A DNA stretch of 64,000 nucleotides from Fervidicoccus fontis Kam940 (GCF_000258425.1 NC_017461.1:960949-1024948), one strand, 5' to 3'; counted from the first letter of the stretch, positions 1 through 9,553 are shown. The notes: a model not told the origin generated them from the letters alone. Made by a program: numbers and translations.

Positions 1-313
1 ACTACCTTCCTGCTCAGAGGCTTCTGAAAAGCTTTATGGACTAGGTAGCATTGTCTGTTTACTCAGATTTCCGATTAGTACTAATAAAGCCGATTTTTCT
101 TCCAGTACTAAGAACGAGGGTCTCTCTTCAAGCAGAGAATAGTGCTCGCATAAATTTCAGTTATTTAATTACGAAAATTCGGCCTAGCGCGATCAATGTT
201 ATTGATATATCATTCTTTAAGATTTAAAGCTATTTGCATCCTAAATAAGTAGATAAAAGAGTTAAAGATACTTGGACTAAACTCTTGAGACCTGACCCAT
301 AGGAGGAAAATAA
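1..313. other. Left-edge stretch without a recognised gene
   Basis: No start-bearing reading frame of useful length and no tRNA, SRP or RNase P landmark is visible. A short open stretch on the minus strand (about 30-160) has a protein-like composition but no start codon, so it may be a decayed fragment or chance. The last 100 bases are downstream sequence of the minus-strand radical SAM gene. I can assign no function. Confidence 0.5.
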
Positions 314-1360
314 TTAAAATAATCTCGACTTATTAACAATAAATCTCTCTCTCGTAGGATGCGCTTCAACTACATATGCTTTTCCTTTCTTATTGATAAG
401 ATCTTTTAATTTTTTTAAATCATCTAAATGAAAGCAAAGAGAATCTCTGCATCTTTGTATCAAACCTTCATCAATAAATTTTTCTATCTCAATATCAGTA
501 CTTTCTGGCTCTAAAATTCCGAATTTGATTAATCCTCCATCAGCCTTTTCATAAATTTTGATGTCATTTTGAGCGGTAATAATAAATCGATTTCTGGTTT
601 GGACGGCATCCTTAAATATAGCAGGACAGAAATGTATAGGTATTTTTAAGCTATGCTTTTTTGCGTATTCAATAACTTTCATGGCGGTTTCTCTGCTTCC
701 ATTAACAACTATACCGTTATCACTGATAACAAATCCGTTTATTCTTAGATTCTTTATATTTGTCTCATTGGCTTCCAGTTCATTTATATTTAAAAAATCG
801 GCTCCAGCTTTATCAAGAAATTCCGCTAATTTTATCATCCACTCTTCTTTCCCAGGTAAAGAAGGAATTTCGACTCCTACTGAAAGAGAAGTAACTTTTT
901 TTGCAATTACTACTTTCTTTTCTATTCCATCTATCGTAGGATGAATTCTAAGCTCATCCAATCCAGCTTTTTCTAGCTTTTTTAACACATCTTCATTAAT
1001 TAAAATGCCATTTGTGTACAAATGGATATGAAAATTGCTTCCAAAATTTTGTTTAAGCAATTCGATTATCTTCGTTGTTCTATCAAAAACTATTAAAGGT
1101 TCTCCGCCAGTTATACTCGCCGATTTTGCTCCAGATCTTTCTATTTCTTCAAAAATTTCTTCGAAATTTTCAATCTTTCTTTCATTTACATATATCAAAT
1201 CCTTATTTCTTCTCAAATAGCTTACTGGGCAATAGAAGCATTTTTCATTGCATAAACCTGTTAAAAATATGACCGCTTTGATCCCAGAAAAACATAAGTT
1301 GCAACCAACTGGAAGCTTATTTCCATATATAGCAGCTATTTCTGACTTTTTAATGCTCAT
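314..1360 (-). CDS. Radical SAM protein related to pyruvate formate-lyase activating enzyme
   Basis: About 348 residues. The [4Fe-4S]/SAM motif CNEKCFYC (three cysteines in CxxxCxxC spacing) is near residues 37-44, and the SAM-contacting GGEP motif is about 45 residues later, so this is a radical SAM enzyme. Extra cysteines (CNLC, about residue 20) sit just before the core motif. The substrate is unknown; it resembles the archaeal group annotated as pyruvate-formate-lyase-activating-like. I chose the ATG at 1360 because it overlaps the upstream stop as TGATG and has an AGAGGTA-type ribosome site six bases before it. A TTG three bases earlier is the alternative. It is translationally coupled to the nucleotidyltransferase upstream, which suggests a joint role. 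Confidence 0.85.
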   Translation of the reverse strand: MSIKKSEIAAIYGNKLPVGCNLCFSGIKAVIFLTGLCNEKCFYCPVSYLRRNKDLIYVNERKIENFEEIFEEIERSGAKSASITGGEPLIVFDRTTKIIELLKQNFGSNFHIHLYTNGILINEDVLKKLEKAGLDELRIHPTIDGIEKKVVIAKKVTSLSVGVEIPSLPGKEEWMIKLAEFLDKAGADFLNINELEANETNIKNLRINGFVISDNGIVVNGSRETAMKVIEYAKKHSLKIPIHFCPAIFKDAVQTRNRFIITAQNDIKIYEKADGGLIKFGILEPESTDIEIEKFIDEGLIQRCRDSLCFHLDDLKKLKDLINKKGKAYVVEAHPTRERFIVNKSRLF

Positions 1361-2085
1361 CAATACTTACCTCTCTCTCTAAGCACCTTCTTTAGAGCAG
1401 GATTTTTTTCTGAAGCTTTTAATACGGCATCTTCTATTGGGTCCTCTGGATATAGCTCTATGTTCAAATAAACCCCAGTTCTCCCTTTTTCATCTCTCCT
1501 TATCAGCACTCTCTCTCTTTCTAATATTGTATCAATGCTTATTTTTAAAAGACTGGCAATTTCTTCTTCTCTACCTATTATAGAGCTCTTCGTATAACCT
1601 TCTTCAATAGGTTTTATGAGCTCAAGCTTTTTGTTTACTCCGGGTACTCTCACATTCTTCATAAGTTGCCCATAGTCTATAATTCCCCCAAAAGAATAGA
1701 ATTCTACTTCCCTCTTCATTAGCTTTGTCAAGGGAAAGCTCACTACTACCTCTTCCTCGGGGTCCAAAATTAGATATGCCTTTGGGGAGTTCGATGGTGT
1801 TGCCTGAACTATTCTCTTGAGAACAGGCAAAATCCCAAAAGATTCAAGGGTTAGCTCAATTACATATGAGGGAATGTCTTGCAGGATTACAATATCTACA
1901 TCACTTTTACTGTGCACATCTCCTCTTGCCACGCTACCGTGCAAAAATGATCTTATGTTCTTAGATTCAAGTATACCCATAATATTTCTAGCTTTTTTTC
2001 TTTTCTCGTTTAGAATTTTTAGTTCTTTTTCACCGTATTCAAAGTAGAATTCATCATAATTTTTCGACACTTTCTCTCTTACCAT
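1360..2085 (-). CDS. Predicted nucleotidyltransferase (DNA polymerase beta superfamily)
   Basis: 241 residues. The superfamily motif GSVARGD...SDVDIVI is at residues 50-67, giving the GS pair and the two metal-binding aspartates (D62, D64). The C-terminal part is not a domain I can name; it contains a helical, possibly DNA- or RNA-binding segment. Length and layout match a small archaeal family of predicted nucleotidyltransferases of unknown substrate. It starts about 40 bases downstream of the split tRNA 5' half and is coupled to the radical SAM gene. Co-transcription with the tRNA half is possible, but nothing in the sequence proves it. Confidence 0.75.
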   Translation of the reverse strand: MVREKVSKNYDEFYFEYGEKELKILNEKRKKARNIMGILESKNIRSFLHGSVARGDVHSKSDVDIVILQDIPSYVIELTLESFGILPVLKRIVQATPSNSPKAYLILDPEEEVVVSFPLTKLMKREVEFYSFGGIIDYGQLMKNVRVPGVNKKLELIKPIEEGYTKSSIIGREEEIASLLKISIDTILERERVLIRRDEKGRTGVYLNIELYPEDPIEDAVLKASEKNPALKKVLRERGKY

Positions 2086-2124
2086 TTTAGTTCACGTTAA
2101 GAAACAAAGTATTGCCTAAGATAT

Positions 2125-2180
2125 GGGAGGAGAGGAGAAGGTCCAAAGCCCCGCATCCTTGGCCGCTAGACTACCCGGCT
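2125..2180 (-). tRNA. Split tRNA-Gln(UUG), 5' half with complementary tail
   Basis: Read on the minus strand from 2180: acceptor strand AGCCGGG (2180-2174), U8 A9, D-stem GUCU/GGAU around a nine-base loop, G26, anticodon 5' stem CGGGG (2153-2149), then loop bases CUUUGGA with anticodon UUG at 2146-2144. No anticodon 3' stem follows. Instead a 17-base pyrimidine tail (2141-2125) is complementary to the leader of the matching 3' half at 48160-48143. The acceptor strand pairs perfectly over 7 bp with the 3' strand encoded there. The predicted cut is after position 37 (2143), between the second and third bases of the GGA bulge. AT-rich promoter-like DNA lies at 2191-2220, up to the stop of the upstream gene. 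Confidence 0.93.
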
Positions 2181-2220
2181 TCTTATCATATATTTAATAT
2201 AATTCGTTTAATAAAAATTT

Positions 2221-2715
2221 TTATTCCTTTTCTACGTCTTCGTCCTCTTCTTCTAATTCTTCTGCAATATTTTCTTCTTTTTCTATTTCTTCTAATGTAG
2301 GCTTTTTAGTTGTCTCGATCAGCAATTCAGAAAGAAGTTGCGCATCTTCTTCTCTTATATAAGGTGCAACAACAGAAACTCCTCTATCATGATAGCTGTC
2401 TTCACTTATTTTCAGACTTTCATAGACTATCAAGTACACAGGCAAGGTTGCAACAAGAGTATCTTTATCTTTTCTCTTTAAGTTATATTCTTTGTACTTT
2501 GAAATTACCTCTTTTGGCAGGCTAGATTTTAATTCCACCTCGAAAATATCCCTAAGTATCATGAAATCACTGAAGGAAGGTAACCACTCATTCAATAAAA
2601 ACTCCTTTCCAGCATTTTTTACAACTTCTTCAAACTCTCCTTCTACTATCTTCTTATCCTTTACTTTTCCTGAATGAGCGTTTATTATAATAAAAGATTG
2701 CTTATTTCCGGACAT
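2221..2715 (-). CDS. Conserved archaeal hypothetical protein (DUF2286-like)
   Basis: 164 residues with an N-terminal beta-rich start, a mixed alpha/beta body and a strongly acidic Glu/Asp tail over the last 25 residues. It has no enzyme motif, cysteine cluster or membrane segment. It resembles, from memory only, a small crenarchaeal family of unknown function (DUF2286). It is read towards the split tRNA half, which begins about 40 bases beyond its stop. Confidence 0.6.
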   Translation of the reverse strand: MSGNKQSFIIINAHSGKVKDKKIVEGEFEEVVKNAGKEFLLNEWLPSFSDFMILRDIFEVELKSSLPKEVISKYKEYNLKRKDKDTLVATLPVYLIVYESLKISEDSYHDRGVSVVAPYIREEDAQLLSELLIETTKKPTLEEIEKEENIAEELEEEDEDVEKE

Positions 2716-2812
2716 ATGCTAACACCAAAAATTTCACGCATTAAAAAAGGGATTATTTTAGGAGTTTAAAAATTATTCGCCAAACAATTTAAATTCAATA
2801 AAAAAGTTAATT

Positions 2813-4033
2813 TTAAAGTCCGCTTGATAGATATTCATCATAAGCTTCTTTCAGTAGCCTGATTCCTTCTTTTATTTCATCTTCAGTTGGCATGCTAAAG
2901 TTTAACCTTATAGTATTTAACACGCTGAAGTCATGATAGAATGGTTGTCCAGAGACGAATAGTACTCCCTTTTTCTTCGCATATTCTAATAGTTTTTGTG
3001 TGTTAACTTTCTTGTTGTTGAATTGCACATATATAAACAATCCTCCCTTGGGCTTTGTCCAGTGAGCATCATTGCGGAACAGTTCATCTAGCATTTCCAG
3101 CATAATGTCTCTTTTCTGTTTATACCATGGAATAGCTATTTTTAAGAATTCTTCATGAATTCCATTTCTGAGCCAGATTGTCGCTAAATATTGAGATATA
3201 CCAGAGACACCTAGGTCTATGACTTCCTTCGCAGCAAGAAGGGCTTTAACAATTTCCTTGTTTGCAAATACCCACCCTATTCTAAGCCCTGGCGAAAGGA
3301 TTTTGCTTAAGGTGCTAGTAAATATTACTCTTCCTTCGGTATCTAATGATTTAATCGCAGGTAGTGCTTTTCCCTCATAGCTCAAATAGCAGTAAGCGTC
3401 ATCTTCAAATATTAGAAAGTCATACTGAGACGCGAGCTCATATAGATGCTTCCTTCTTTCCATTGGTAAGGTTGCTCCACTTGGATTTTGGTAATTTGGA
3501 ACGGTATACACAAATTTTATTCTTTTCCCTTCGCTTTTTAGCTTTCTTAGAAGAGTTTCCAACTCATCTGTTTTCATTCCGTTTTCATCTTGATTAACGC
3601 CAAGCATTTTAGCTTTATTGTACGTAAAAGCGAATATAGCCTCAAGATAAGTTGGTCTTTCAACTACTATATAGTCTCCAGGGTCTACAAGTATTCTAGA
3701 AACCATATATAAAGCTTGTTGACTTCCTGACATGATAATCATGTCATCATCTTCAGTTCCCTTAAGAGACACGTACTTTTCCATAAGCTTTCTCAATTCT
3801 TTCATTAGTTCAGGGTTTCCCTTTATTGGTGGATATTGTAGCATTGTTTGATATTCTGTCTTAAAGACCTCTTGTACGTATGGAAGGGCTTTGTCTAATG
3901 GAAACCTCGAAAAGTTAGGTCTTCCTTCGCTGAACATTATTACCTTTCTTCCCTGTGGTGGTTCTGGAAATCCTGGTACTTCTAGTGATAGAAAGTCTGA
4001 AATTTCCTTATTTAAGAACGAATTATAATTCAT
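2813..4033 (-). CDS. PLP-dependent aminotransferase, class I/II (2-aminoadipate/aromatic type)
   Basis: 406 residues, the normal length for fold-type I aminotransferases of the LysN/ARO8-like group. Visible motifs are SGSQQAL (about 102-108, phosphate cup), NPSG (183-186), EDDAY (210-214, PLP ring aspartate) and STLSK, with the Schiff-base lysine at 244, followed by an arginine-containing PGLRIGWV. It transfers an amino group between an amino acid and a 2-oxo acid using pyridoxal phosphate. Substrate could be aminoadipate, aromatic or branched-chain amino acids. In this peptide-fermenting context it could feed the indolepyruvate oxidoreductase. It stands alone, with a long AT-rich promoter region behind it. 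Confidence 0.88.
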   Translation of the reverse strand: MNYNSFLNKEISDFLSLEVPGFPEPPQGRKVIMFSEGRPNFSRFPLDKALPYVQEVFKTEYQTMLQYPPIKGNPELMKELRKLMEKYVSLKGTEDDDMIIMSGSQQALYMVSRILVDPGDYIVVERPTYLEAIFAFTYNKAKMLGVNQDENGMKTDELETLLRKLKSEGKRIKFVYTVPNYQNPSGATLPMERRKHLYELASQYDFLIFEDDAYCYLSYEGKALPAIKSLDTEGRVIFTSTLSKILSPGLRIGWVFANKEIVKALLAAKEVIDLGVSGISQYLATIWLRNGIHEEFLKIAIPWYKQKRDIMLEMLDELFRNDAHWTKPKGGLFIYVQFNNKKVNTQKLLEYAKKKGVLFVSGQPFYHDFSVLNTIRLNFSMPTEDEIKEGIRLLKEAYDEYLSSGL

Positions 4034-4388
4034 ATAAAATACCCCTTTATTTAGTCATCTAATTATTTTTTAATTTCTTTTATTAATAAATATATCTTCT
4101 TTTAAAAAACCTTTTAATAAAGTATCAGACAATTTTAAAAATAACTCTAATAAATTCTAATAATACATTACTTAAAAATATTATTTTTTGAAAACAACGA
4201 GTATATTTAATATCTATATATTTAATTTTAAGAATATACGTAATGACAAATTTGATTTAATTTAATAAATACTTTTTCATAAAAGTTTTATAAACAAATT
4301 TTTCATTTAACTATATTAACGAATAATTTTATTAAAAACAACTGTTAGTTAACGAGTTTCTTATAACAGCTTTAAAGGTGTTTTTTTT
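4034..4388. promoter_or_regulatory. AT-rich divergent promoter region
   Basis: About 355 bases of very AT-rich sequence between the minus-strand aminotransferase and the plus-strand ABC transporter. Several TATA-like runs are present, for example TTTTATAAAC near 4287. No gene, repeat array or structured RNA was seen. The GGTG at 4377-4380 followed by eight T residues precedes the probable ABC start. Confidence 0.5.
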
Positions 4389-5384
4389 ACGAAAGCAATT
4401 GAGATAAAAGGACTTGTAAAAATTTACGATAAATCGGTAAAGGCTTTAGATGATTTGAGCTTTGATGTAGAAGAAGAATCAATTCATGCACTTTTAGGAC
4501 CTAACGGTGCAGGAAAAACAACTCTTATACGAATACTTACAACTCAGCTTACCCCTACTAAAGGAACAGCATATATTTTTGGTTTAGATGTTAGAAAGAA
4601 CCCTCAGCAGGCAAGGGGCATGTTGGGTTACGTGCCTCAGGAAGTTTCATTATGGACAGATTTGACTGGATATGAGAATTTACTTATTTATTCGAAGATT
4701 TACGAGATTCCAAAAAGCGAAAGAGTTAAAAGAATAGAAGAAGCTCTAGATTTTATGGATTTAAAAGATGCTTCAAGAAGGCTGGTAAAAACATATTCAG
4801 GCGGAATGTTTAGGAGGTTGGAGATAGCAGCAGCTTTAATGGTCCGCCCAAAAATACTCATTTTAGATGAGCCAACTATTGGGCTTGATCCTATCGCTAG
4901 AAACAACGTATGGGAAAGAGTTATCTCATATAAAAAAGAATTCGGAACAACGGTGCTTTTTGCTACGCATTACATGGATGAAGCAGACAAATATGCAGAT
5001 ATGATCACGATAATAAATAAAGGCAAGCAGGTAATAAGCGGTAAACCAGAAGATCTTAAAATGATAATTGGAGGAGATAGAGTCACTCTAAAAGTAGACA
5101 ATAAAGAAAAGGTAAAAGCTATAATTGCTGAAAATTTTGGGATAGATATCATAGAGGAGAATTCTGATGTCTTAACATTTCTAGTAGAAAAATCTCAACT
5201 TGTTTTACCAAGAATATTAAGTGCTTTAGAAGCAGAAAAAATAGAAGTCAAAGAGCTTAGAATAAGAGAAGCTTCTCTGAATGATGTTTTCATTAAGCTA
5301 ATGGGAAAGAGGATTGAAGAAGAGGAGGAAGGAAGAATGAAAGAACTCATAAGTGAAAGGAAAATGATAAGAATGGGTGGATAA
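4389..5384 (+). CDS. ABC-2 type exporter, ATP-binding subunit
   Basis: Nucleotide-binding domain with Walker A GPNGAGKTT, a Q-loop region (GYVPQE), signature YSGGM, Walker B ILILDEPTIGLDP and a switch histidine (FATHYMD), followed by a C-terminal dimer-type extension. The first start codon in frame, TTG 4455, would remove the first beta strands that every family member has. The homologous N-terminus (AIEIKGLVKIYDK...) lies upstream in frame back to about 4389 without any ATG, GTG or TTG. Either a non-standard start (ACG 4389 after the GGTG site) is used, or the run of eight T at 4381-4388 should be nine, joining a GTG at 4378. The adjoining permease completes the transporter. Substrate unknown. 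Confidence 0.85.
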   Translation, partial: TKAIEIKGLVKIYDKSVKALDDLSFDVEEESIHALLGPNGAGKTTLIRILTTQLTPTKGTAYIFGLDVRKNPQQARGMLGYVPQEVSLWTDLTGYENLLIYSKIYEIPKSERVKRIEEALDFMDLKDASRRLVKTYSGGMFRRLEIAAALMVRPKILILDEPTIGLDPIARNNVWERVISYKKEFGTTVLFATHYMDEADKYADMITIINKGKQVISGKPEDLKMIIGGDRVTLKVDNKEKVKAIIAENFGIDIIEENSDVLTFLVEKSQLVLPRILSALEAEKIEVKELRIREASLNDVFIKLMGKRIEEEEEGRMKELISERKMIRMGG

Positions 5385-5385
5385 A

Positions 5386-6147
5386 ATGAAGCAGGAAAAT
5401 CTTATCTCTATTTTTGCGATGGCTGAAATGGAGCTAAGAAGAATAAGGCACGATCCTGTAGAAATATTTACCAGAGCAATTCAGCCTATACTTTGGGTTG
5501 CTGTATTTGGTAGCGTAATGGCAAAGGTAAGAGCATTTCCCTCTACTGGAGATTACGTCACATTTATATCTCCTGGAGTTATTCTTCAGTCTTCAACATT
5601 TATTTCTCTCTCCTACGGAATCATGCTTGTATTTGAAAGAGAGTCTGGTGTTCTAAAAAGGCTATTGTCGTCTCCAATGCCCAGAAGTTATATTGTTATT
5701 GGAAGATCTCTTGCAGGAGCATTGCGTTCATCAACACAATATATAATAGTCCTTGTTGCGGCCGCGTTAGTTGGTGCAAAGCTTACAACCGATCCTTTAG
5801 ATCTTATATTAGGATATTTCATACTGACATTTGCATCAATGGGCTTTACAGCCATTTCAATTGTTATCGCATCAACGCTAAAAACTAGAGAGAGATTTAT
5901 GGGAATAGTTGGCGCAATAACAATGCCACTGTTCTTTGCGAGCAATGCGCTCTACCCAATTCAGGTAATGCCTAGACCTATCCAGGTAATTTCTTTTGTT
6001 AATCCACTTACATATACAGTTTCAGCACTTAGAACACTTTTGGTTCAGAGTAGCTTATATATAGGAAGCGACATGTTGATAATAACAATATTTGTTCTTG
6101 TATCGATGTTTATTGCTATTAAATTGTTGCCTAGAATTATAGAATAA
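5386..6147 (+). CDS. ABC-2 type exporter, membrane permease subunit
   Basis: About 253 residues with roughly six hydrophobic segments and the DrrB/ABC-2 pattern: an N-terminal cytoplasmic helix, a region reading FERESGVLKRLLSSPMPR in the first cytoplasmic loop, and a FVNPLTYTVSALR stretch near the end. It forms the transmembrane pore for the ATPase encoded directly upstream; the stop of that gene is only a base or two before this start. The chosen ATG has GGTGG five bases before it. An in-frame GTG at 5377 overlaps the ATPase gene and is the alternative. Cargo (drug, lipid or polysaccharide) cannot be told. Confidence 0.85.
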   Translation: MKQENLISIFAMAEMELRRIRHDPVEIFTRAIQPILWVAVFGSVMAKVRAFPSTGDYVTFISPGVILQSSTFISLSYGIMLVFERESGVLKRLLSSPMPRSYIVIGRSLAGALRSSTQYIIVLVAAALVGAKLTTDPLDLILGYFILTFASMGFTAISIVIASTLKTRERFMGIVGAITMPLFFASNALYPIQVMPRPIQVISFVNPLTYTVSALRTLLVQSSLYIGSDMLIITIFVLVSMFIAIKLLPRIIE

Positions 6148-6180
6148 ATTTTTAAATTGAACTGAAAAAGAGGGGGATTA

Positions 6181-8493
6181 ATGAAAATAGCCCATAGGAT
6201 AAAAATTGTAGGTGTCGTTCAGGGAGTAGGGTTTAGACCATTTGTTTACAGATTAGCAACTAACTTAAACTTGTTCGGATATGTTGTAAATAAGGGAGGA
6301 GCAGAAGTAGAGATATTTATAGAAGGAGAAAAAAGAAATGTAGAAAAATTTACAGAATTGTTAGAGAAGGAGAAACCTCCTCCTGCGATTTTTGAAGAAA
6401 TTAGCATCAGCAATGAAGAACCAAAAGGGTTTACGGAGTTTAAAATATTGAAAAGTAAGCATGATTTTGATAAGAGAAGTATGATCCCCCCAGATATAGG
6501 AATATGTGACAATTGCTTGAGTGAAATACGGAGCCCGAGCTCGAGATTTTACAAATATCACTGGAATAGCTGTGCATGGTGCGGACCTAGATTTTCAATG
6601 ATGTACTCAGTTCCTTATGATAGAGAAAACACTTCTATGGAAGACTTCCCTTTATGCAAAGACTGTGAATGTGATTATAAGGACGTGAGCAACTTAAGAA
6701 GGTTTCATGCTCAGGGTATAAGTTGTCCTGTTTGTGGGCCAAAAACCATAGTTATTAAGAATGACGGAACAATAGTAAAAACCGAAGAAGATCCAGTTGA
6801 CTTTTCTGCTAGGATGCTATTAGAGGGGAAAATTTTAGCCATTAAAGGGGTCGGAGGTTATCATATAGCATCTATAGCTTCAGATGATAAAGTTGTTAGA
6901 AAACTAAGAAAAATAAAGAATAGGCCCAGCCAGCCATTTGCAATTATGGCCAAAGATATAGAAACGGTCAAGACTATTGCTTATCTAGACGAAATAGGGG
7001 AAAAGATAATTTTATCGCCTCAGAGGCCGATTTTAATTTTGCCAAAGAGAGATAGTTCAAAAGTATCCGAACTTGTAGCTCCAGGCTTGTCTACTATAGG
7101 GATCATGTTGCCTTATACTGGTTTTCAGCATCTTTTGCTTGAAAAAATTCCTGATGGATTTTTAATCATGACAAGTGGAAACATACATGGCAGACCAATG
7201 TGCAAAGATCTTGAATGCGCATTGAATGAGCTTGGCTCTATTGTTGATTTTATAATCGAGCATGAAAGGAAAATTGTTCATAGGGTTGATGATAGCGTAA
7301 TTAGATTTACTGATGGTGAGCCTGTTTTTCTAAGAAGATCAAGAGGATATGCACCTTTGTGGATTTCATCGCCATTTGAGTTAAAAGAAATAGTAGCGCT
7401 TGGGGCAGAGCTTCAAACAGCAGGAGCTGTCAGCTTTGAAAATAAGATTATACCAACACAATTTATTGGTGACTTAGATGACATTGGGACCCTTGAAGAT
7501 TTGGAGAGAGAACTTGAATGGTTTATAAAAACTTATGAAATTAAACCAAAAGCTATAGCAATAGACATGCATCCTCTGTATAAAAATAGAAAGTTGGCTC
7601 ATAAACTAAAAAGCATATATGGTGCAGAAATAATTGAAGTCCAGCATCACCATTCTCATTTAGCCTCCCTTATGGTTGAGCAAGGCTATAAAATTGATGA
7701 GAAAGCTGTAGGAATTGCAATTGACGGAATAGGATATTCACCGAACGGTGAAATATGGGGAGGGGAGGCTTTGATAGCTTCATATGAAGGTTTCTACAAG
7801 CTAGGAGGAATTATGCCGTTTTGCCTTTCAGGCGGAGACTCAGCTTCTGTATATCCGGTCAAATCTCTCATTTCTATTTTATCTTCAGTTTTAGATGAAG
7901 AAGAGCTGATAGAAGTCTTGAGAAGGAGAGAATTGTTGGCATCATTGCCTTATGGCGAGGAAGAAGCAAGGATTACTTATACGCTTTCAAGAAATGGAAA
8001 GTGCTTTAAATGTAGTAGCATTGGAAGGGTGATCGATGCTATATCTGTATTGCTAAAAGCCTCGTACTTAAGAAGCTATGAAGGAGAGCCTGCTATAAAG
8101 CTGGAAGCTTTGGCTGATAAGGCTAAAAAAGGAGCTGAACTTAACGCTCCAATCGTTTCAAATGACGGAATGTTTTTTATAAATACAACCGAGCTTATTT
8201 TAAATATTATAGACCATTTGGACAGTGTTGATTCGAGCGAACTTGCACTTGGAAGTCTAATCGCGCTCGGCAGAGCCTTTGGGCACATTGCTGTAGAAGC
8301 TATAAAAGGAAAAAGAAACCTAAGGGGAGAAATTTTAGTATCAGGAGGTGCATCGGTAAATACTTATTTAATAAGAGGTATAAAAGAAGAAGCGAGAGTG
8401 AGAAATATAGATGTAAAGATAAACAGAAAATTGCCCCCAGGAGATGGAGGCATTGCTGTTGGTCAAATTGCTGTAGCATCTAGTAAGATTTAG
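6181..8493 (+). CDS. hypF: [NiFe] hydrogenase maturation carbamoyltransferase HypF
   Basis: 770 residues, the usual full length. Domains in order: acylphosphatase (1-90, with GVVQGVGFRP and catalytic R19/N38), two zinc fingers (C109/C112/C131/C134 and C159/C162/C182/C185), YrdC-like domain (about 200-390, KxR region near 245) and Kae1-like carbamoyltransferase (about 400-770, metal-binding HHHSH at 489-493). HypF makes a carbamoyl adenylate from carbamoyl phosphate and ATP and passes the carbamoyl group to the HypE C-terminal cysteine for cyanide ligand synthesis. A GAGGGGGAT ribosome site precedes the ATG. It converges with hypE with a single base between the two stop codons. Confidence 0.97.
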   Translation: MKIAHRIKIVGVVQGVGFRPFVYRLATNLNLFGYVVNKGGAEVEIFIEGEKRNVEKFTELLEKEKPPPAIFEEISISNEEPKGFTEFKILKSKHDFDKRSMIPPDIGICDNCLSEIRSPSSRFYKYHWNSCAWCGPRFSMMYSVPYDRENTSMEDFPLCKDCECDYKDVSNLRRFHAQGISCPVCGPKTIVIKNDGTIVKTEEDPVDFSARMLLEGKILAIKGVGGYHIASIASDDKVVRKLRKIKNRPSQPFAIMAKDIETVKTIAYLDEIGEKIILSPQRPILILPKRDSSKVSELVAPGLSTIGIMLPYTGFQHLLLEKIPDGFLIMTSGNIHGRPMCKDLECALNELGSIVDFIIEHERKIVHRVDDSVIRFTDGEPVFLRRSRGYAPLWISSPFELKEIVALGAELQTAGAVSFENKIIPTQFIGDLDDIGTLEDLERELEWFIKTYEIKPKAIAIDMHPLYKNRKLAHKLKSIYGAEIIEVQHHHSHLASLMVEQGYKIDEKAVGIAIDGIGYSPNGEIWGGEALIASYEGFYKLGGIMPFCLSGGDSASVYPVKSLISILSSVLDEEELIEVLRRRELLASLPYGEEEARITYTLSRNGKCFKCSSIGRVIDAISVLLKASYLRSYEGEPAIKLEALADKAKKGAELNAPIVSNDGMFFINTTELILNIIDHLDSVDSSELALGSLIALGRAFGHIAVEAIKGKRNLRGEILVSGGASVNTYLIRGIKEEARVRNIDVKINRKLPPGDGGIAVGQIAVASSKI

Positions 8494-8494
8494 T

Positions 8495-9553
8495 TCAGCA
8501 TATTCTAGGAACGAGCTCTCCTCTTGGGGGTTCAACAACTCTTCTTCCCCCAATCGCAGTCTTCATTAAAACTATTCCCATTTCCTTTGCTTCTTTCTTT
8601 ACCTCTCCAATTATTTTAGCATCACTCAGACCATTTTTTTGTAGCTCATCTAAGATTTCCTCTGATACACTTTCTTCAACTGAAAGGACTGCGACGCCTT
8701 CGCTTGCTAAATGCAGGGGGTCTATTCCAAGCATTTCAGTGTACTTTACTACAGGCTCTCTTAAAGGAATAGACTTTTCGTCTATTTCAATTATTAGTTT
8801 ATTCTGCAATGCCCATTCGTTCAGGACTTCTGATAATCCTCCCCTTGTAGGATCTCTTGCAGCATTAATTTTTTCTCCATATTTTTCAAAAATAGGAAGA
8901 AGATATTTAGATAAAGGCATTACATCGCTTTGAAGTAACCCTGCATTGCCTGCTTTATCTTCGAGACCTAATCTATAGAGAGAAATAAGAACACCATGTT
9001 CAGCAAGATTACCGGTTACTATGATTTTATCGCCCACTTTTGGTCTATCTATTATAGGCTTTTTAGCTATTCCTATTGCAGTAGTAGTAATGATTATTCC
9101 ATCAAGTTCTTCTCTTGGCAAAACTTTAAAATCACCGCCAATTATGGAGACTTTTTCCTCTTTTAATGTGCTTATAAAAGACTCCATGATTTTTTCTAAT
9201 TCGTTAATTTCAAATCCTTCCTGTACTACTATAGAGTCTAAAATCGCTACAGGTCTGCCTCCCATCATAACAACATCGTTTATCGAGCCAGCTGCAGCAA
9301 GCTTTCCTATATCTCCTCCAGGAAAGAATAGAGGCTTGACTGTATATGAATCGGTTGATATTACAACATATCCAAGATCTCCTATAGGTATGGTTGCACC
9401 ATCATCTAGAACATCAATTCCAACACCACCTTCTACACGTTTAAGGGTTTCTTCGACTTTAGAGAAAAGTATTGAATTAAGAATCTCCGAAGTCTCAGGT
9501 CCTCCATTGCCATGACTTAATTTTACAGTTTTTCCCTCTTCCAAAATTTTCAC
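8495..9553 (-). CDS. hypE: Hydrogenase maturation protein HypE
   Basis: 352 residues with the PurM/ThiL-like fold. It has the N-terminal LSHGNGGPET motif and ends exactly in PRIC, so the C-terminal acceptor cysteine (C352) is present. HypE dehydrates the carbamoyl group received from HypF to a thiocyanate, which becomes the cyanide ligand of the iron atom. It is the last gene of hypD-hypC-hypE on the minus strand, six bases after hypC. Its stop lies one base from the hypF stop on the other strand, so the two partners are convergently encoded. Confidence 0.96.
   Translation of the reverse strand: MKILEEGKTVKLSHGNGGPETSEILNSILFSKVEETLKRVEGGVGIDVLDDGATIPIGDLGYVVISTDSYTVKPLFFPGGDIGKLAAAGSINDVVMMGGRPVAILDSIVVQEGFEINELEKIMESFISTLKEEKVSIIGGDFKVLPREELDGIIITTTAIGIAKKPIIDRPKVGDKIIVTGNLAEHGVLISLYRLGLEDKAGNAGLLQSDVMPLSKYLLPIFEKYGEKINAARDPTRGGLSEVLNEWALQNKLIIEIDEKSIPLREPVVKYTEMLGIDPLHLASEGVAVLSVEESVSEEILDELQKNGLSDAKIIGEVKKEAKEMGIVLMKTAIGGRRVVEPPRGELVPRIC

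Noticed and set aside
20-160. Possible truncated gene at the left edge
   Set aside because: The open stretch has no start codon, and I could not relate its translation to a family.
2125-2180. The tRNA halves as simple tRNA pseudogene fragments
   Set aside because: The halves are exactly complementary in exon and tail, keep all cloverleaf stems and CCA, and form a canonical splice motif; decayed fragments would not.
2112-2300. A 62-codon plus-strand frame
   Set aside because: It lies across the split tRNA 5' half and the opposite-strand gene; composition is not protein-like.
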